From positions 124,001 to 188,000 of the forward strand of contig NZ_BMGS01000007.1 of NCBI RefSeq assembly GCF_014640315.1: a stretch of DNA of 64,000 bases. Reading direction: 5' to 3'. A program made the position numbers and the translations under genes. Origin of the DNA: Hymenobacter glacieicola (GTDB lineage: Bacteria; Bacteroidota; Bacteroidia; Cytophagales; Hymenobacteraceae). Below are positions 8,245 to 19,723 of the stretch, in pieces (the stretch's first letter is position 1; each line of letters begins with the position of its first letter). The notes under the pieces were generated by a model. It ran no database searches. It saw nothing but the letters and a program-made list of their open reading frames with translations, and was not told where the DNA came from.

Positions 8245-10542
8245 TTAGCTTCGGATCAGTCGCAGCTGCTTTTTCAAACCATCGATGCGCGTCTGCGCAT
8301 CATCAATACGGCCCTGGTATTCCTCCCGAAGCTGATTGGCGTTTTTGGAGCGGGCGAAAAATTCCAGGTTTGTTTTTAGGGTGGAAATATCGTTTTCCAA
8401 CTCGTTGATTTCCCGGCGCAACGCCTGCTCCTTTTTGTAGAGTTGCTGCTGGGCGTCGGGAGAAGTTTTGAGGCGTTCTACCTGCAGGCTGAACAAGAGG
8501 TCAGCGCGCTCCGCGTAAGAAAGGCCCGGGACAGTATCCAGATATTTGCTCATTAGCCCCTGGAACTTCTCCTCGGCCCGTTCAGCGTTGCGAGAGCCGC
8601 CAGCAAACGCACGCCAGTCGCTGATGTGCTGCTGAAACCCTTGCAACGTACCCGGCTGATCGGGCGAGAGGGCCGCTATGGCTTCGCTTACCCGCGTCAG
8701 ATGCTGGCTCTGTTCCTGGCTAACTTGGTGCTGGTGCTGCTCGCGCTGGCGCGTCTCTTCCTTTTTCCGGTCGAAGAAAGAGTCGCAGGCGGTGCGGAAG
8801 CGGTTCCAGACTTTATCGGACTGCTTTTCCGGCACCCGACCAATCAGCTTCCACTCTTTTTGAAGCCGGATTACCGTTTCCCGGGCTTCCTCCCAGTTGG
8901 GGTTCTGCAGGGCTGCTTCGGCCTGCTCGCACAAGTCAAGTTTGCGCTTGAGGTTGGCGTTTTTCTCCTCGTCCAGGGCCTTAAAGAACTGGTTCTTCCG
9001 CTGAAAAAAGCCTTTGTAGGCACCCCAGAACTGCTTGTTCATAGTTTCCGCCTTCTCGCGCGGAACTAGGCCGGCGGCGTCCCAGGCCTCTTTCAGCTTC
9101 TGCAGCTCGTCGGTTTTGGCCCGCCACTCATTTACCCGTTCCGTCTGAAATTCCCCGAAAGGCTGCAACTGCTCCAGCAGGGCCGTTTTGCGCTCCAGAT
9201 TGGCATTCTCCTGGGTCTGGCGCACCGAGAGAAACTCTTTTTTGCGGTCGTGAATCTGCTCGGATGCGTGCAGGAAGCGCTGCCACAGGGGTTCGCGCTG
9301 CTCATTCGGTACCGGGCCGATGTGCTTCCACTCCTCGTGCAGCTGGCGCAGCTCCTGCAGGGCTTTATTGATGCTGGATTGCTGCTGCAAGGCCTCGGCC
9401 CGGGTAATCAGGACTTCCTTGGCCTCCAGATTCCGCCGGCGGTCCAGCTCCTTCATTTCGAAGAACAGCCCGCGGTTGTTGTAGTAGATGTCCAGCAGAG
9501 CGTGGTAGCTGTTCCAGAGTTCCTGGGCTTCCTTTTGCGGCACGGGGCCGGTGGCTTTCCAGTCGGTCTGCAGGGCCTTGATGCGGCCGGAGCTGTCCTT
9601 GGTTTCGGCCGACTCCACCAGCTGGCGCAGCTGGGACAGCAGGTACTGCTTGTGCGCCAGATTTTTGGCGCGCTGCTCATCCTCAGCTTTGGCGTCGCGG
9701 GCGCGGCTGTCGCGGAATTCTTGCAGGGCGTTGGTCAGCTCCTGGTGAGGGGCCGGGTTGGTGTAGGCAAACTCCTCGGCCTGGCCACCCGCATCCACGA
9801 ACTGCTGCCGGGCCGCGGTGCGGTCGGCGAGCAGACTGGTTTCGTAGTGGCGAAACCAGTCGAATAGCTGCTTGCGGTTCTGGCGGGCATCGGGCCGTTG
9901 CACCAGGGTTAGCAGGTGGGACGCTTGCTCAGTCAGGGAAAGGCTGGTAAAATCGGGGGCGGGCTGCTCCGGCACGTATTCTTCCTCTTCTTCGGCCGTA
10001 GCGGCGGCATCGGAGGAGGTAGGCAGGGAACCGACCGTTGGGGCATTTTCCAGCGCATTTTCTAGCGTTTCAGTGGCGGCTACGGCTACTACTGGCGTCA
10101 CGTGCGGGTCTTCTGCTCGCGGTTCCGCCGGTTCAGGGGCGGCGGCATCGGTAGGAGTTTCTTCCGAACGCGCATCCATTGGGGCGCTGGCGAGCGGAGC
10201 GGGGGCTTCCGCCGCGCCGGGCGTGGTCGTGCCGTAATGCGCTACGGCGCGCACTTCCCCGGCCGAAGCCGGCTCCTCCGTGGCCGCGGAGTGGGAGGCA
10301 CTGGGGTTGGGGGTAGCAGGTGCTTCGGTAGGGGCAGGGGTAGGCGGGGTATGGGCCGTACCCGCTCCGGCCGACTCCGGTAGCGTGGGGGCTCCCAGGG
10401 TGGGCTGCTCCGTACTAGCATCGGGGGCAGCTGGCGTTTGCCGGGCTTGAATTTCGGCCAGACGACGCTGCAGAATGCTCTGGGGCGACTCCGCGTTGTT
10501 GTCCGAGTCGGTGGGAGTGGGGGCGTCTTGTTCGGGTAGCAT
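8245..10542 (-). CDS. DUF349 repeat protein
   Basis: The 765-residue cytoplasmic protein has three parts. Residues 1-200 are Pro/Ala/Glu-rich and disordered, with an acidic run near 184-190. Residues ~205-600 carry DUF349 repeats with signature W-K-x-x-G-x-V-P motifs at 328, 405, 487 and 564, a regular spacing of about 78, each followed by a W/F-x-x-F helix; a degenerate first unit is near 225. The C-terminus (~690-765) is a coiled coil. DUF349 proteins are poorly understood and usually predicted to be elongated helical scaffolds. The C-terminal helix begins with LYKKEQALRREINEL. The start is ATG at 10542, 45 bp after the AlgH-like gene on the same strand, so the two may be cotranscribed. Confidence 0.88.
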   Translation of the reverse strand: MLPEQDAPTPTDSDNNAESPQSILQRRLAEIQARQTPAAPDASTEQPTLGAPTLPESAGAGTAHTPPTPAPTEAPATPNPSASHSAATEEPASAGEVRAVAHYGTTTPGAAEAPAPLASAPMDARSEETPTDAAAPEPAEPRAEDPHVTPVVAVAATETLENALENAPTVGSLPTSSDAAATAEEEEEYVPEQPAPDFTSLSLTEQASHLLTLVQRPDARQNRKQLFDWFRHYETSLLADRTAARQQFVDAGGQAEEFAYTNPAPHQELTNALQEFRDSRARDAKAEDEQRAKNLAHKQYLLSQLRQLVESAETKDSSGRIKALQTDWKATGPVPQKEAQELWNSYHALLDIYYNNRGLFFEMKELDRRRNLEAKEVLITRAEALQQQSSINKALQELRQLHEEWKHIGPVPNEQREPLWQRFLHASEQIHDRKKEFLSVRQTQENANLERKTALLEQLQPFGEFQTERVNEWRAKTDELQKLKEAWDAAGLVPREKAETMNKQFWGAYKGFFQRKNQFFKALDEEKNANLKRKLDLCEQAEAALQNPNWEEARETVIRLQKEWKLIGRVPEKQSDKVWNRFRTACDSFFDRKKEETRQREQHQHQVSQEQSQHLTRVSEAIAALSPDQPGTLQGFQQHISDWRAFAGGSRNAERAEEKFQGLMSKYLDTVPGLSYAERADLLFSLQVERLKTSPDAQQQLYKKEQALRREINELENDISTLKTNLEFFARSKNANQLREEYQGRIDDAQTRIDGLKKQLRLIRS

Positions 10543-10587
10543 ATAAGTCAGCTGAAAGACCCCAGAAAGTGGGGTACGTGGAGGCGC

Positions 10588-11154
10588 TTAGTTAAGGCGG
10601 GGGTCAGTGGGGTAGTTAGACAGCACGCGGAAGCGGCCGCCTTTTTCGCGCAAAATGGATTGCCAGAAGGCATCAGTTTCCAAAGTAAATACTTTCCCGG
10701 CAGCATTGGGGTGCACAATCCAGACATTTTCCCGCACTTCCTCGGCCAGCTGCCCAGCCGTCCAGCCGGAGTAGCCCGCGTAGAGGCGCACGCTGTCGGG
10801 GGAAATGCTGCCGGCCAGCAGCTGCTCGAGCAAGGCGGCAAAGTTGCCGCCCCAGTACACCTGCTGGCCCAGTTCCACGGCCTGGGGCAAATCCGGCACC
10901 TGGTGCAGGTAGTGCAGGGTATCGGGCTGCACGGGGCCGCCAATGCCGAGGGGCATCTGGGCGGGCGGCAGCACGCTGCCCCCGGGCAGTTCCAGCACGT
11001 CGCCGAGCTGCAACTGGGCGGGGCGGTTCAGCACCAGCCCAAAGGAGCCTTCCTCCTCGGAGTGGCTACAGAGCAGCACCACGGTGCGCTCAAAGTTAGG
11101 GTCGCCAAGAAACGGCTGGGAAATAAGCAGACTACCAGGAAGAAGACGTGGCAT
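10588..11154 (-). CDS. YqgE/AlgH family protein (UPF0301)
   Basis: The protein has 188 residues, the usual length. Family hallmarks are clear: G-S-L-L-I-S-Q-P-F-L-G-D-P-N-F-E-R-T-V near the start, then GSFGLVLNRP, a conserved GGPVQPDTLHYLH and YAGYSGWTAGQL. The fold is known; the function is not established (the name AlgH comes from alginate regulation in pseudomonads). It is upstream of the DUF349 gene in the direction of transcription with a 45-bp spacer. No signal peptide is present. Confidence 0.9.
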   Translation of the reverse strand: MPRLLPGSLLISQPFLGDPNFERTVVLLCSHSEEEGSFGLVLNRPAQLQLGDVLELPGGSVLPPAQMPLGIGGPVQPDTLHYLHQVPDLPQAVELGQQVYWGGNFAALLEQLLAGSISPDSVRLYAGYSGWTAGQLAEEVRENVWIVHPNAAGKVFTLETDAFWQSILREKGGRFRVLSNYPTDPRLN

Positions 11155-11291
11155 CGAAGACGAAAAGTTGGTGGGGAAGTGGGGCCGAAAAGCCGGGGGC
11201 CGCTTCCGCTGCGGGTTCTGAAGCGGCGGGGTGCCCGCAGAAAGTACGCTAAGCAGGGGGGCAGAGGTTCCGGGGCCCGGCGCTATTGTGC

Positions 11292-11299
11292 TACCTTGC
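11292..11299 (+). promoter_or_regulatory. Candidate -7 element for pdxH (TACCTTGC)
   Basis: TACCTTGC is about 105 bp before the pdxH start. The same variant or TATCTTGC also lies upstream of the GT2 gene (27652-27645, minus) and gyrA (16976-16983), so it may be a local variant of TAnnTTTG. Weak on its own. Confidence 0.3.
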
Positions 11300-11403
11300 G
11301 GCCGAAATGGGTGTTTTCAACCCGTGGCTTCGGCTACCCTCCGCCCGCCGGAGCTGAAATACTCACTCGCTGCGCTCCGTTTTCATTCGACCTTCCCCTT
11401 CCC

Positions 11404-12054
11404 ATGACCGACCAGCAACTGGCCGCCCTGCGCCAGACTTACTCCCAGCGGACCCTCACCGAAGACGACGTGCAGCCCCATGCCGTGCGGCAGTTCCGGG
11501 CCTGGCTCGACGAGGCCATCAGCGCCCAGCTGGAGGAGCCCACGGCCATGACCCTGGCTACCGTCAGTGAGGCCGGCCAGCCCGCCGCCCGGGTGGTGCT
11601 GCTCAAGGGCCTGCCCGACGACGAAGGCTTCTTGTTTTTTACGAACTACGATTCGCGCAAAGGCCAGGAGCTGGCCACCTCGCCGTTGGCCGCCCTCACG
11701 TTTTTCTGGCCGGGTCTGGAGCGCCAGGTCCGGGTAGAGGGCCGGGTAGAGAAAGCGCCGGAATCCGTGTCGACGGAGTACTTCCAGAGCCGGCCCCGGG
11801 CCAGCCAGGTGGGCGCCTGGGCCTCGCCCCAGAGCCAGCCCATTCATAGCCGGCAGGAGCTGGAGCAGCGCGAGCAGGAGGTTGCCCGCCGTTTCGCCCA
11901 GGAGCAGCCCTTGCCCCGCCCGCCCCACTGGGGCGGCTACGTGCTGCGGCCCCAGCGCGTGGAGTTCTGGCAGGGCCGGCCCTCCCGCCTGCACGACCGG
12001 ATTGTGTTCGAGCGGGTGGGCCTGGAGTGGCGCCTGAGCCGGCTGGCCCCCTGA
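11404..12054 (+). CDS. pdxH: Pyridoxamine 5'-phosphate oxidase
   Basis: The 216-residue flavoenzyme uses FMN and O2 to oxidise pyridoxine or pyridoxamine 5'-phosphate to pyridoxal 5'-phosphate. Seen in order: MTLATVSEAGQPAARVVLLK (FMN-binding beta strands), FFTNYDSRKGQEL, a QVRVEGRVEK strand, SRPRASQVGAWAS, and the C-terminal FWQGRPSRLHDR with the PLP-binding Arg/His signature. The frame is open far upstream, but homology starts at MTDQQLAALRQTY, so ATG 11404 is chosen. It is the first gene of a plus-strand run with the DUF1015 and maf genes. Confidence 0.96.
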   Translation: MTDQQLAALRQTYSQRTLTEDDVQPHAVRQFRAWLDEAISAQLEEPTAMTLATVSEAGQPAARVVLLKGLPDDEGFLFFTNYDSRKGQELATSPLAALTFFWPGLERQVRVEGRVEKAPESVSTEYFQSRPRASQVGAWASPQSQPIHSRQELEQREQEVARRFAQEQPLPRPPHWGGYVLRPQRVEFWQGRPSRLHDRIVFERVGLEWRLSRLAP

Positions 12055-12182
12055 GGTAGGTCGCGGGCCGGACAGGTAGGTCGCGGGCGGCGGCCTGAAC
12101 CTGCTTTGCTTGCCGACGACCCCTGGTAACTGCCCGCCGCGGCTCACCACTTTCGTATTATCCCATTTCACTGCCCCGAAAA

Positions 12183-13505
12183 TTGGCTGAAATTCAACCC
12201 GTGCGCGGCTGGCGCTACAACCCCACGCTAAGCCACCAGATTGACGCGTACGTTTCGCCGTTGTTTGACGTGGTGTCGCCCAAGCAGCGCGAGGCCCTGT
12301 ACCGCAACCCGCTTAACAGCATTCACTTGTCGGTGCCGCGGGGCGAGGAACCGGCCGCGGCGGCGCGCGAGTGTCTGCGCCGGTGGCAGGAGCAGCGGGT
12401 ACTGGTGCAGGATGAGCTGCCGGGCATTTACGTGTACTACCAGTACTTCCGGCTGGCGGGTAGTGCCCGCGAATACTGCCGCAAGGGCTTCATGTGCCAC
12501 ATCCGGGCCACCGACTGGGCCGAGAACGTGGTGCTGCGCCACGAAAATACCTTGCCCGCCTCCGTCAACGACCGGGCCGAGCTGCTGGCCTGCACCCAGT
12601 TTCAAACCAGCGCCACCCACGGCCTGTACCGCGACGAGGAGTTCGAGCTGGAGCGCTACCTGGACGAGGCCATGCGCAACCCGCTCTACCAGACAGAGGA
12701 AGATTACCAGGGCGCCCGCGACGTGCTGGCCGTTATTCAGGATGCGCGCGTTATTCGCCGGTTTCAGCAGGTGCTCGCGGAGCGGCAGGTTATTCTGGCC
12801 GATGGCCACCACCGCTACGAGGGCTCATTGGCTTACCGGCGGGAACGGCAGGCGGCGGCCGGCGCGGCCTACACCGGGCAGGAGGCCTGGAACTTCCACC
12901 TGATGTACCTGACCAACGCCGCCGCCGACGACCTGCGCATTCTGCCTACCCACCGGCTGCTGCTGGAATTGCCGGGCGAGCTAAGCGCCGAGGAGCTGCT
13001 GGCCGGCCTGGCCCCGTATTTTACGGTGCTACCCCTGGATGATGCCTACGATTTGCCCGAACGGATTGCGGGCAAGCCCTGGGCCTTTGGCTTGTATCTG
13101 GGCGAGGGGCTGGGCTATAAAATCCGGTTGCGGCCCGAGGTGCACGGCCTGCTCGACTGGGACACCACCCCGGAGGTGAAGGCCCTGGATTTAACGGTGC
13201 TGCACTACTTCGTGCTGGAAAAAGCCCTGGGCATTGTGGGCCCGGAGGCGCAGCGAAACTGGCCCGGCGTGGCCTACGTGCGCAACTTCTCCGAGTGCCT
13301 GACCCGCGTGGATAGGGGCGAGGCCCGGGCGGCCCTGATTACCAATGAGGTAACTATGGCCGAGGTGGAGCGGGTCTGCCACTCCGGGGCCGTGATGCCG
13401 CCCAAATCCACGTTCTTCTACCCCAAAACCATCGGTGGGTTTCTGTTTAGCAGCATCCGCGACGAGGAAACCACCGTGCCCTTCTATGCCGCTTTCCGCT
13501 CTTAA
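12183..13505 (+). CDS. DUF1015 family protein
   Basis: The 440-residue protein shows the family signatures: IQPVRGWRYNP at the start, SPLFDVVS, NSIHLSVPRG, a central ADGHHRYEGSLAYR and a C-terminal CHSGAVMPPKSTFFYPKT. DUF1015 proteins are widespread in Firmicutes and Bacteroidota, often beside serine biosynthesis genes, but no such gene is present here. The biochemical role is not established. The chosen start is TTG at 12183, as no ATG fits the conserved N-terminus. Its 3' end overlaps maf by 20 bp, so the two are translationally coupled. Confidence 0.9.
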   Translation: MAEIQPVRGWRYNPTLSHQIDAYVSPLFDVVSPKQREALYRNPLNSIHLSVPRGEEPAAAARECLRRWQEQRVLVQDELPGIYVYYQYFRLAGSAREYCRKGFMCHIRATDWAENVVLRHENTLPASVNDRAELLACTQFQTSATHGLYRDEEFELERYLDEAMRNPLYQTEEDYQGARDVLAVIQDARVIRRFQQVLAERQVILADGHHRYEGSLAYRRERQAAAGAAYTGQEAWNFHLMYLTNAAADDLRILPTHRLLLELPGELSAEELLAGLAPYFTVLPLDDAYDLPERIAGKPWAFGLYLGEGLGYKIRLRPEVHGLLDWDTTPEVKALDLTVLHYFVLEKALGIVGPEAQRNWPGVAYVRNFSECLTRVDRGEARAALITNEVTMAEVERVCHSGAVMPPKSTFFYPKTIGGFLFSSIRDEETTVPFYAAFRS

Positions 13506-14109
13506 TTCAGCTGTTTCTACTCCAGCCGCCCGCCCGCGGCTGGTGCTAGCCTCCAACTCGCCGCGTCGCCGGCAGCTGCTCACGGATCTGGGCCTTGCGT
13601 ACAGCGTGCGCCTGCGCGAAGTCGAGGAAAGCTTTCCGGCCCACTTGGTACGGGCCGAGGTAGCCGAGTACCTGGCCGCCCATAAGGCCGCCGCCTACGC
13701 CCCGGACCTGGCCCCGGACGAGCTGCTCCTCACGGCCGATACCATTGTGTGCCTGGAGGACGACGTGCTCAACAAGCCCGCCGATGCGGCCGAAGCCGTG
13801 CGGATGCTCCAGCGCCTGCAAGGCCGGGCCCACGAGGTGTACACAGGCGTGTGCCTCCTGCACGGCGACGGCCGGCAGGTGGTATTCTCCGACCAAACGC
13901 GCGTGCACTTTCGCCCATTGACCTTGGCCGAAATCGAGCATTACGTGGCTCACTATTCCCCCTTGGATAAAGCCGGGGCCTACGGCGCTCAGGACTGGAT
14001 TGGCATGGTGGCGGTAACGCGGCTGGAAGGTTCCTACTTTACCGTGATGGGCCTGCCAGTGCACCGGGTATGGGAAGAGTTGGTGAAGTTGGGAGCCGTC
14101 GGAATCTGA
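13486..14109 (+). CDS. maf: Maf family nucleotide pyrophosphatase
   Basis: The 207-residue protein (from ATG 13486) has the Maf hallmarks: LVLASNSPRRRQLL at the N-terminus (substrate loop with S-x-S-P-R-R), TADTIVCLEDDVLNKP (catalytic Asp region), GRAHEVYTGV, and the C-terminal KAGAYGAQDWIG plus GSYFTVMGLPV. Maf proteins hydrolyse non-canonical or modified dNTP/UTP/TTP to monophosphates. Translation begins inside the end of the DUF1015 gene. A longer in-frame start exists at 13435, but it would overlap DUF1015 by 70 bp and adds no conserved residues. Confidence 0.95.
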   Translation: MPLSALNSAVSTPAARPRLVLASNSPRRRQLLTDLGLAYSVRLREVEESFPAHLVRAEVAEYLAAHKAAAYAPDLAPDELLLTADTIVCLEDDVLNKPADAAEAVRMLQRLQGRAHEVYTGVCLLHGDGRQVVFSDQTRVHFRPLTLAEIEHYVAHYSPLDKAGAYGAQDWIGMVAVTRLEGSYFTVMGLPVHRVWEELVKLGAVGI

Positions 14110-14172
14110 CGTGAAAATACTAGTCTCAGTCCCAGGTTTCAGGCCTCACCTAGAAAAGTCCCTCCAGGTTCA

Positions 14173-14814
14173 CTAGTCAAGTGGCAGCTCCGGGACAGGC
14201 TGCCCGGGTCGGGCGTAGCCATAGCGGGCCACGGGGGTAGCGGTGTAGTACGTATCCAGGCCGCTCAGGGCGACGGTACCAGCAGCGGGCAAATCCAGGG
14301 AGCCGTCGGGCCGGAGGACGGCCTCCGGCAGGTACAAGTGCTCCACGCTGCCAATGAGCAGCACGGTACCGTTGAGCTCGATGGGAATTTCCTGCTGTAG
14401 CTGCAGGCCAATCTGCAGCTGACTTTCCTGCACGTAGGGGGCCGTAAAACCGTCGCGATACTCCGCCGTGAGCCCGCAGGCGTCAAACTCCGACACCTCG
14501 CGGGCAATGGTGGCGGAGGTGGCGTGGGCCTGGCGAATGATACCCGAGTGCACGTGATTGAGCGTGTAAAAGCCGGTGGCCCGGATGTTGTCGTAGGAGT
14601 GCCGGGGTACGGAAGGCGGCCGCATCACCAGGCCCAGCAAGGCCGGGTTGGAGCCCAGGTGCACCACGGAGCTGATGATGGCCAGGTTCGTATGGCCCTG
14701 CTCGTCGGTGGTGCCAAGGAGGTTAGCCGGTTTAAAGCCCGTAATGGCGTTAATTAAGTTGAGACGAAATACCTTTTCCAGGGCCGTAAGATCGGCAGCG
14801 GTGAAGTGGGACAT
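14173..14814 (-). CDS. Flavin reductase-like FMN-binding protein
   Basis: The 213-residue soluble protein carries a flavin reductase-like split-barrel. Visible signatures are ALEKVFRLNLINAITGFKP, TNLAIISSVVHLGSNPALLG, PRHSYDNIRATGFYTLN and a C-terminal GLDTYYTATPVARYGYARP. Bacteroidota relatives are annotated only as flavin reductase family proteins; the substrate is unknown. It is convergent with maf and lies downstream of the fasciclin gene, separated from it by a very strong terminator, so it has its own promoter. Confidence 0.88.
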   Translation of the reverse strand: MSHFTAADLTALEKVFRLNLINAITGFKPANLLGTTDEQGHTNLAIISSVVHLGSNPALLGLVMRPPSVPRHSYDNIRATGFYTLNHVHSGIIRQAHATSATIAREVSEFDACGLTAEYRDGFTAPYVQESQLQIGLQLQQEIPIELNGTVLLIGSVEHLYLPEAVLRPDGSLDLPAAGTVALSGLDTYYTATPVARYGYARPGQPVPELPLD

Positions 14815-14909
14815 GGGTAGCGGGAAAGTGGCAGGTAGATGAACACAACCGATACAGCGGGGAAATGTCTTACCAGAAGTTAGTTGTTTTTTCTGGTTGC
14901 GTGTCTATA

Positions 14910-14961
14910 AATAATAAATGCGTGCCTGGCTATTATTTTAGCCAGGCACGCATTTATTATT
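14910..14961 (-). terminator. Very long terminator hairpin after the fasciclin gene
   Basis: A 21-bp perfect stem (inner arms TGCGTGCCTGGC / GCCAGGCACGCA, outer AT-rich arms AATAATAAA / TTTATTATT) has a 10-nt loop. It lies 28 bp past the fasciclin stop and should work on both strands. Confidence 0.9.
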
Positions 14962-14988
14962 TAAAATAAATTACTGACGCTTCAAAAA

Positions 14989-15561
14989 TTAGGGCATCAA
15001 TACTTTATCGATTACGTGAATTACGCCGTTGCTCTGCGTAACATCGTAAGTGGAAATAGTTGAAATATTTCCTTTTTCATCCTGCACTACTACATTTTTC
15101 GGGCCGTTCATCATGGCCTTCAGCGTGCCCCCGCTAACGGTTTTCAGCGTAGCCGTTCCCTTACCCGACTTAATGGCCGCCATAATCTTGTCGGCGGTCA
15201 TGTTGCCGGCTACCACGTGATAGGTCAGGATTTTGGTGAGGGTGGCTTTATTTTCGGGCTTCACCAGGGTTTCCACGGTGCCGGCGGGCAGGGCGTTAAA
15301 GGCGGCGTTGGTGGGCGCAAACACCGTGAAAGGGCCTTTGCCTTGCAGGGTTTCTACCAGGCCGGCGGCTTTTACGGCGGCTACCAGGGTGGTGTGGTCC
15401 TTGGAGTTTACGGCGTTTTCAACAATGTTTTTGTTGGGGTACATGGCCTCGCCACCAACCGAAACGGTGCCGGGAGTGAGCTTGGCCTGCGCCGAAACGG
15501 AAGTGGCGGAAGCCGCGCCCAACAGGGCAACGAAAGCGAAAGAAAGCAGATGCTTTTTCAT
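14989..15561 (-). CDS. Secreted fasciclin-domain protein
   Basis: The 190-residue protein has a clean Sec signal peptide (about 1-24, ending ATSVSAQA) and one fasciclin (FAS1) domain filling the rest. It shows the H1 motif GPFTVFAPTNAAFNALP, a YHVV block, and the H2 region SNGVIHVIDKVLMP at the C-terminus. FAS1 domains act in adhesion or matrix contact; secreted single-domain forms are common in Bacteroidota. It is monocistronic, with a strong terminator. The cargo or partner is unknown. Confidence 0.94.
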   Translation of the reverse strand: MKKHLLSFAFVALLGAASATSVSAQAKLTPGTVSVGGEAMYPNKNIVENAVNSKDHTTLVAAVKAAGLVETLQGKGPFTVFAPTNAAFNALPAGTVETLVKPENKATLTKILTYHVVAGNMTADKIMAAIKSGKGTATLKTVSGGTLKAMMNGPKNVVVQDEKGNISTISTYDVTQSNGVIHVIDKVLMP

Positions 15562-15975
15562 GAAATGTGCAGGGGAGGTGGAAGAGTATGAAACTATTTG
15601 CCGGCATTTACGCCGCTACTTTCTCCCTTGGATTTACCTGCTGAGAAATAATTGTTATAAGCACCGTAAATAAGCTGATACGTAGGGCAGTTATGTTTTT
15701 ACTTACATTATTTAACCGTAAAAATACGCGCTGAATTTATTGCATAAGGGCGCAGAATTATATTCTTCCCTACATTCTATCAGGCTTCGGAGCGAGGCGG
15801 CGCTCAAGGCTGGGGTAATTACCTGCGTTTTGCTTGGCTGCCTGCTTGGCTATCCTGTGCCTTAGGTAGCAATGCACTGCTGCAAGCTGCCGGTGGAGCC
15901 GGGGCCGGTAGGAGAGGGGCGCTACCCTTTGGCCCGGAGCCCGTACTTTTGGCCCCCGTACCTACCGTTTAGTTT
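15562..15975. other. Divergent intergenic region
   Basis: About 410 bases lie between the divergent fasciclin and HD-hydrolase genes. The first part is AT-rich (15640-15780). The only feature seen is a perfect -7 element for the plus-strand gene at 15944-15951. No gene or RNA is supported. Confidence 0.5.
15944..15951 (+). promoter_or_regulatory. Consensus -7 element of the HD hydrolase gene
   Basis: TACTTTTG fits TAnnTTTG exactly, 24 nt before the ATG at 15976. The nearest upstream TTG is too close for a standard -33 box. Confidence 0.55.
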
Positions 15976-16659
15976 ATGCCCCTTTCCTCCGCTCAGGCCG
16001 ACCCGCTGGTGGCCCGTACCGCCGACTTTATCCGCGCTACATTCCTGCACGAAGGCTCCGGCCATGACTGGGAGCACATCCGCCGGGTGTGGCAGGTAGC
16101 CCGGGCCCTGGCCCAGCAAACGCCCACCGCCAACGTCCAGATTACCGAGCTCGGGGCCCTGCTCCACGACGTGGCCGACTGGAAGTTTCACGGCGGCGAC
16201 GAGGAAGCCGGTCCCCGCGCCGCCCGCCAGTGGCTGGAAAGTCAGCAGGCAGGGGAAAGCGTGATTCAGGCCGTGGAAAAAATCATCCGCGAAATCAGCT
16301 TCAAAGGCCTCGGCGTGGCTACCCCCATGAGCACGGTGGAAGGTGAGCTGGTGCAGGATGCCGACCGCCTCGATGCCATTGGCGCCATTGGCGTTGCCCG
16401 GGCCTTTGCCTACGGGGGCCACAAGGGGCGTCCCCTGCATGACCCCACGGTCGCGCCCCTGCAGCACCAAACCTTTGAGAGCTACAAGCAGAACACGGCC
16501 CCCACTATCAACCACTTCTACGAGAAGCTGCTGCACCTGCGGGAGCGGCTGAACACACCCGCCGCGCGCCGGGTAGCCCAGGAGCGGCACGCGTTTCTGG
16601 AGCAGTTTCTAGCCCAGTTCCTGCGCGAGTGGGAAGGGCAGGATGTAGCGCAGTTGTAA
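15976..16659 (+). CDS. HD-domain phosphohydrolase (YedJ-like)
   Basis: The 227-residue soluble protein has the full HD metal-binding set: HDWEHIRRVW (first His), LLHDVADWKF (His-Asp pair) and QDADRLDAIGAIGVARAF (distal Asp). The phrase GVATPMSTVEGELVQDADRLDA is typical of the YedJ/YpgQ group, for which nucleotide or phosphate-ester hydrolysis has been proposed. The substrate is unknown here. The small lipoprotein gene follows 16 bp downstream. Confidence 0.9.
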   Translation: MPLSSAQADPLVARTADFIRATFLHEGSGHDWEHIRRVWQVARALAQQTPTANVQITELGALLHDVADWKFHGGDEEAGPRAARQWLESQQAGESVIQAVEKIIREISFKGLGVATPMSTVEGELVQDADRLDAIGAIGVARAFAYGGHKGRPLHDPTVAPLQHQTFESYKQNTAPTINHFYEKLLHLRERLNTPAARRVAQERHAFLEQFLAQFLREWEGQDVAQL

Positions 16660-16663
16660 TTCC

Positions 16664-16671
16664 TATATTTA
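16664..16671 (+). promoter_or_regulatory. -7-like element of the small lipoprotein gene
   Basis: TATATTTA is one base from TAnnTTTG and only 4 nt before the ATG at 16676, suggesting a leaderless transcript. Confidence 0.4.
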
Positions 16672-16675
16672 CCCC

Positions 16676-16921
16676 ATGTCTGTTGCTTCCTTCCTTTGCC
16701 GCTGCCTGCTCCCGGCCGTGGTCCTGCTGCTTACCGTCGTTTCCTGCCGCACCTGTCCCATCGTGGCCTGCCACACCCGCAAGGTGCATTTGCACGGCGG
16801 CACCAAGTACCGTGGCCAGCCCTTGTTCAAGAAACAAAACCCGGCCATTGGCGAAAAAATCAAGGTGCACAAGCAGGAAACGGGCAAGCATAAGAACGAC
16901 CGGAGCAAGAGCCTGAAATAG
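16676..16921 (+). CDS. Small Cys-rich basic lipoprotein
   Basis: The 81-residue product has a hydrophobic signal (8-23) ending in VVSC, a plausible lipobox with the lipidated Cys at 24, then [10 protein letters not shown] and a strongly basic Lys/His-rich tail ([16 protein letters not shown]). No known family is recognised, though small lipoproteins with this tail type occur in related genomes. A predicted outer-membrane lipoprotein of unknown role. It sits between the HD gene and gyrA on the same strand. Confidence 0.65.
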   Translation: MSVASFLCRCLLPAVVLLLTVVSCRTCPIVACHTRKVHLHGGTKYRGQPLFKKQNPAIGEKIKVHKQETGKHKNDRSKSLK

Positions 16922-16975
16922 CCCGCAAATCGGGCTTCTGGCTAGGTTAATCGGGGTTTTTTGCCTATCTTGCAG

Positions 16976-16983
16976 GCTTCAAA
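16976..16983 (+). promoter_or_regulatory. Candidate -7 element for gyrA (TATCTTGC)
   Basis: TATCTTGC is 68 bp upstream of the gyrA ATG and matches the local variant seen before pdxH and GT2. A small GCCCG/CGGGC hairpin (16921-16935) just upstream could end the preceding transcript. Confidence 0.35.
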
Positions 16984-17051
16984 GAAGTTCACTCTCACGG
17001 GCCGGCAAGCTCCGCATTTCGGGGCCTGCGCCGGCCGACTACACTCTCCCT

Positions 17052-19637
<2,586 letters not shown>

Positions 19638-19644
19638 CTTGCGA

Positions 19645-19672
19645 CGGCAGAACTCATCTTTGAGTTCTGCCG
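19645..19672 (+). terminator. Terminator of gyrA
   Basis: A 12-bp perfect stem CGGCAGAACTCA / TGAGTTCTGCCG with a TCTT loop is followed by TTTGCGTT, 8 bp after the gyrA stop. Confidence 0.85.
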
Positions 19673-19723
19673 TTTGCGTTGCAATTCCTTTCCCTAAACC
19701 GCATATTCTTCAGCAAACTTCCC

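Noticed and set aside
10660..11403. Long in-frame extension upstream of pdxH
   Set aside because: It runs antisense through the AlgH/YqgE gene; PdxH homology starts at ATG 11404.
12053..12089. Direct repeat AGGTAGGTCGCGGGC after pdxH
   Set aside because: Two copies only, 22 bp apart, with no further structure; likely a simple local duplication.
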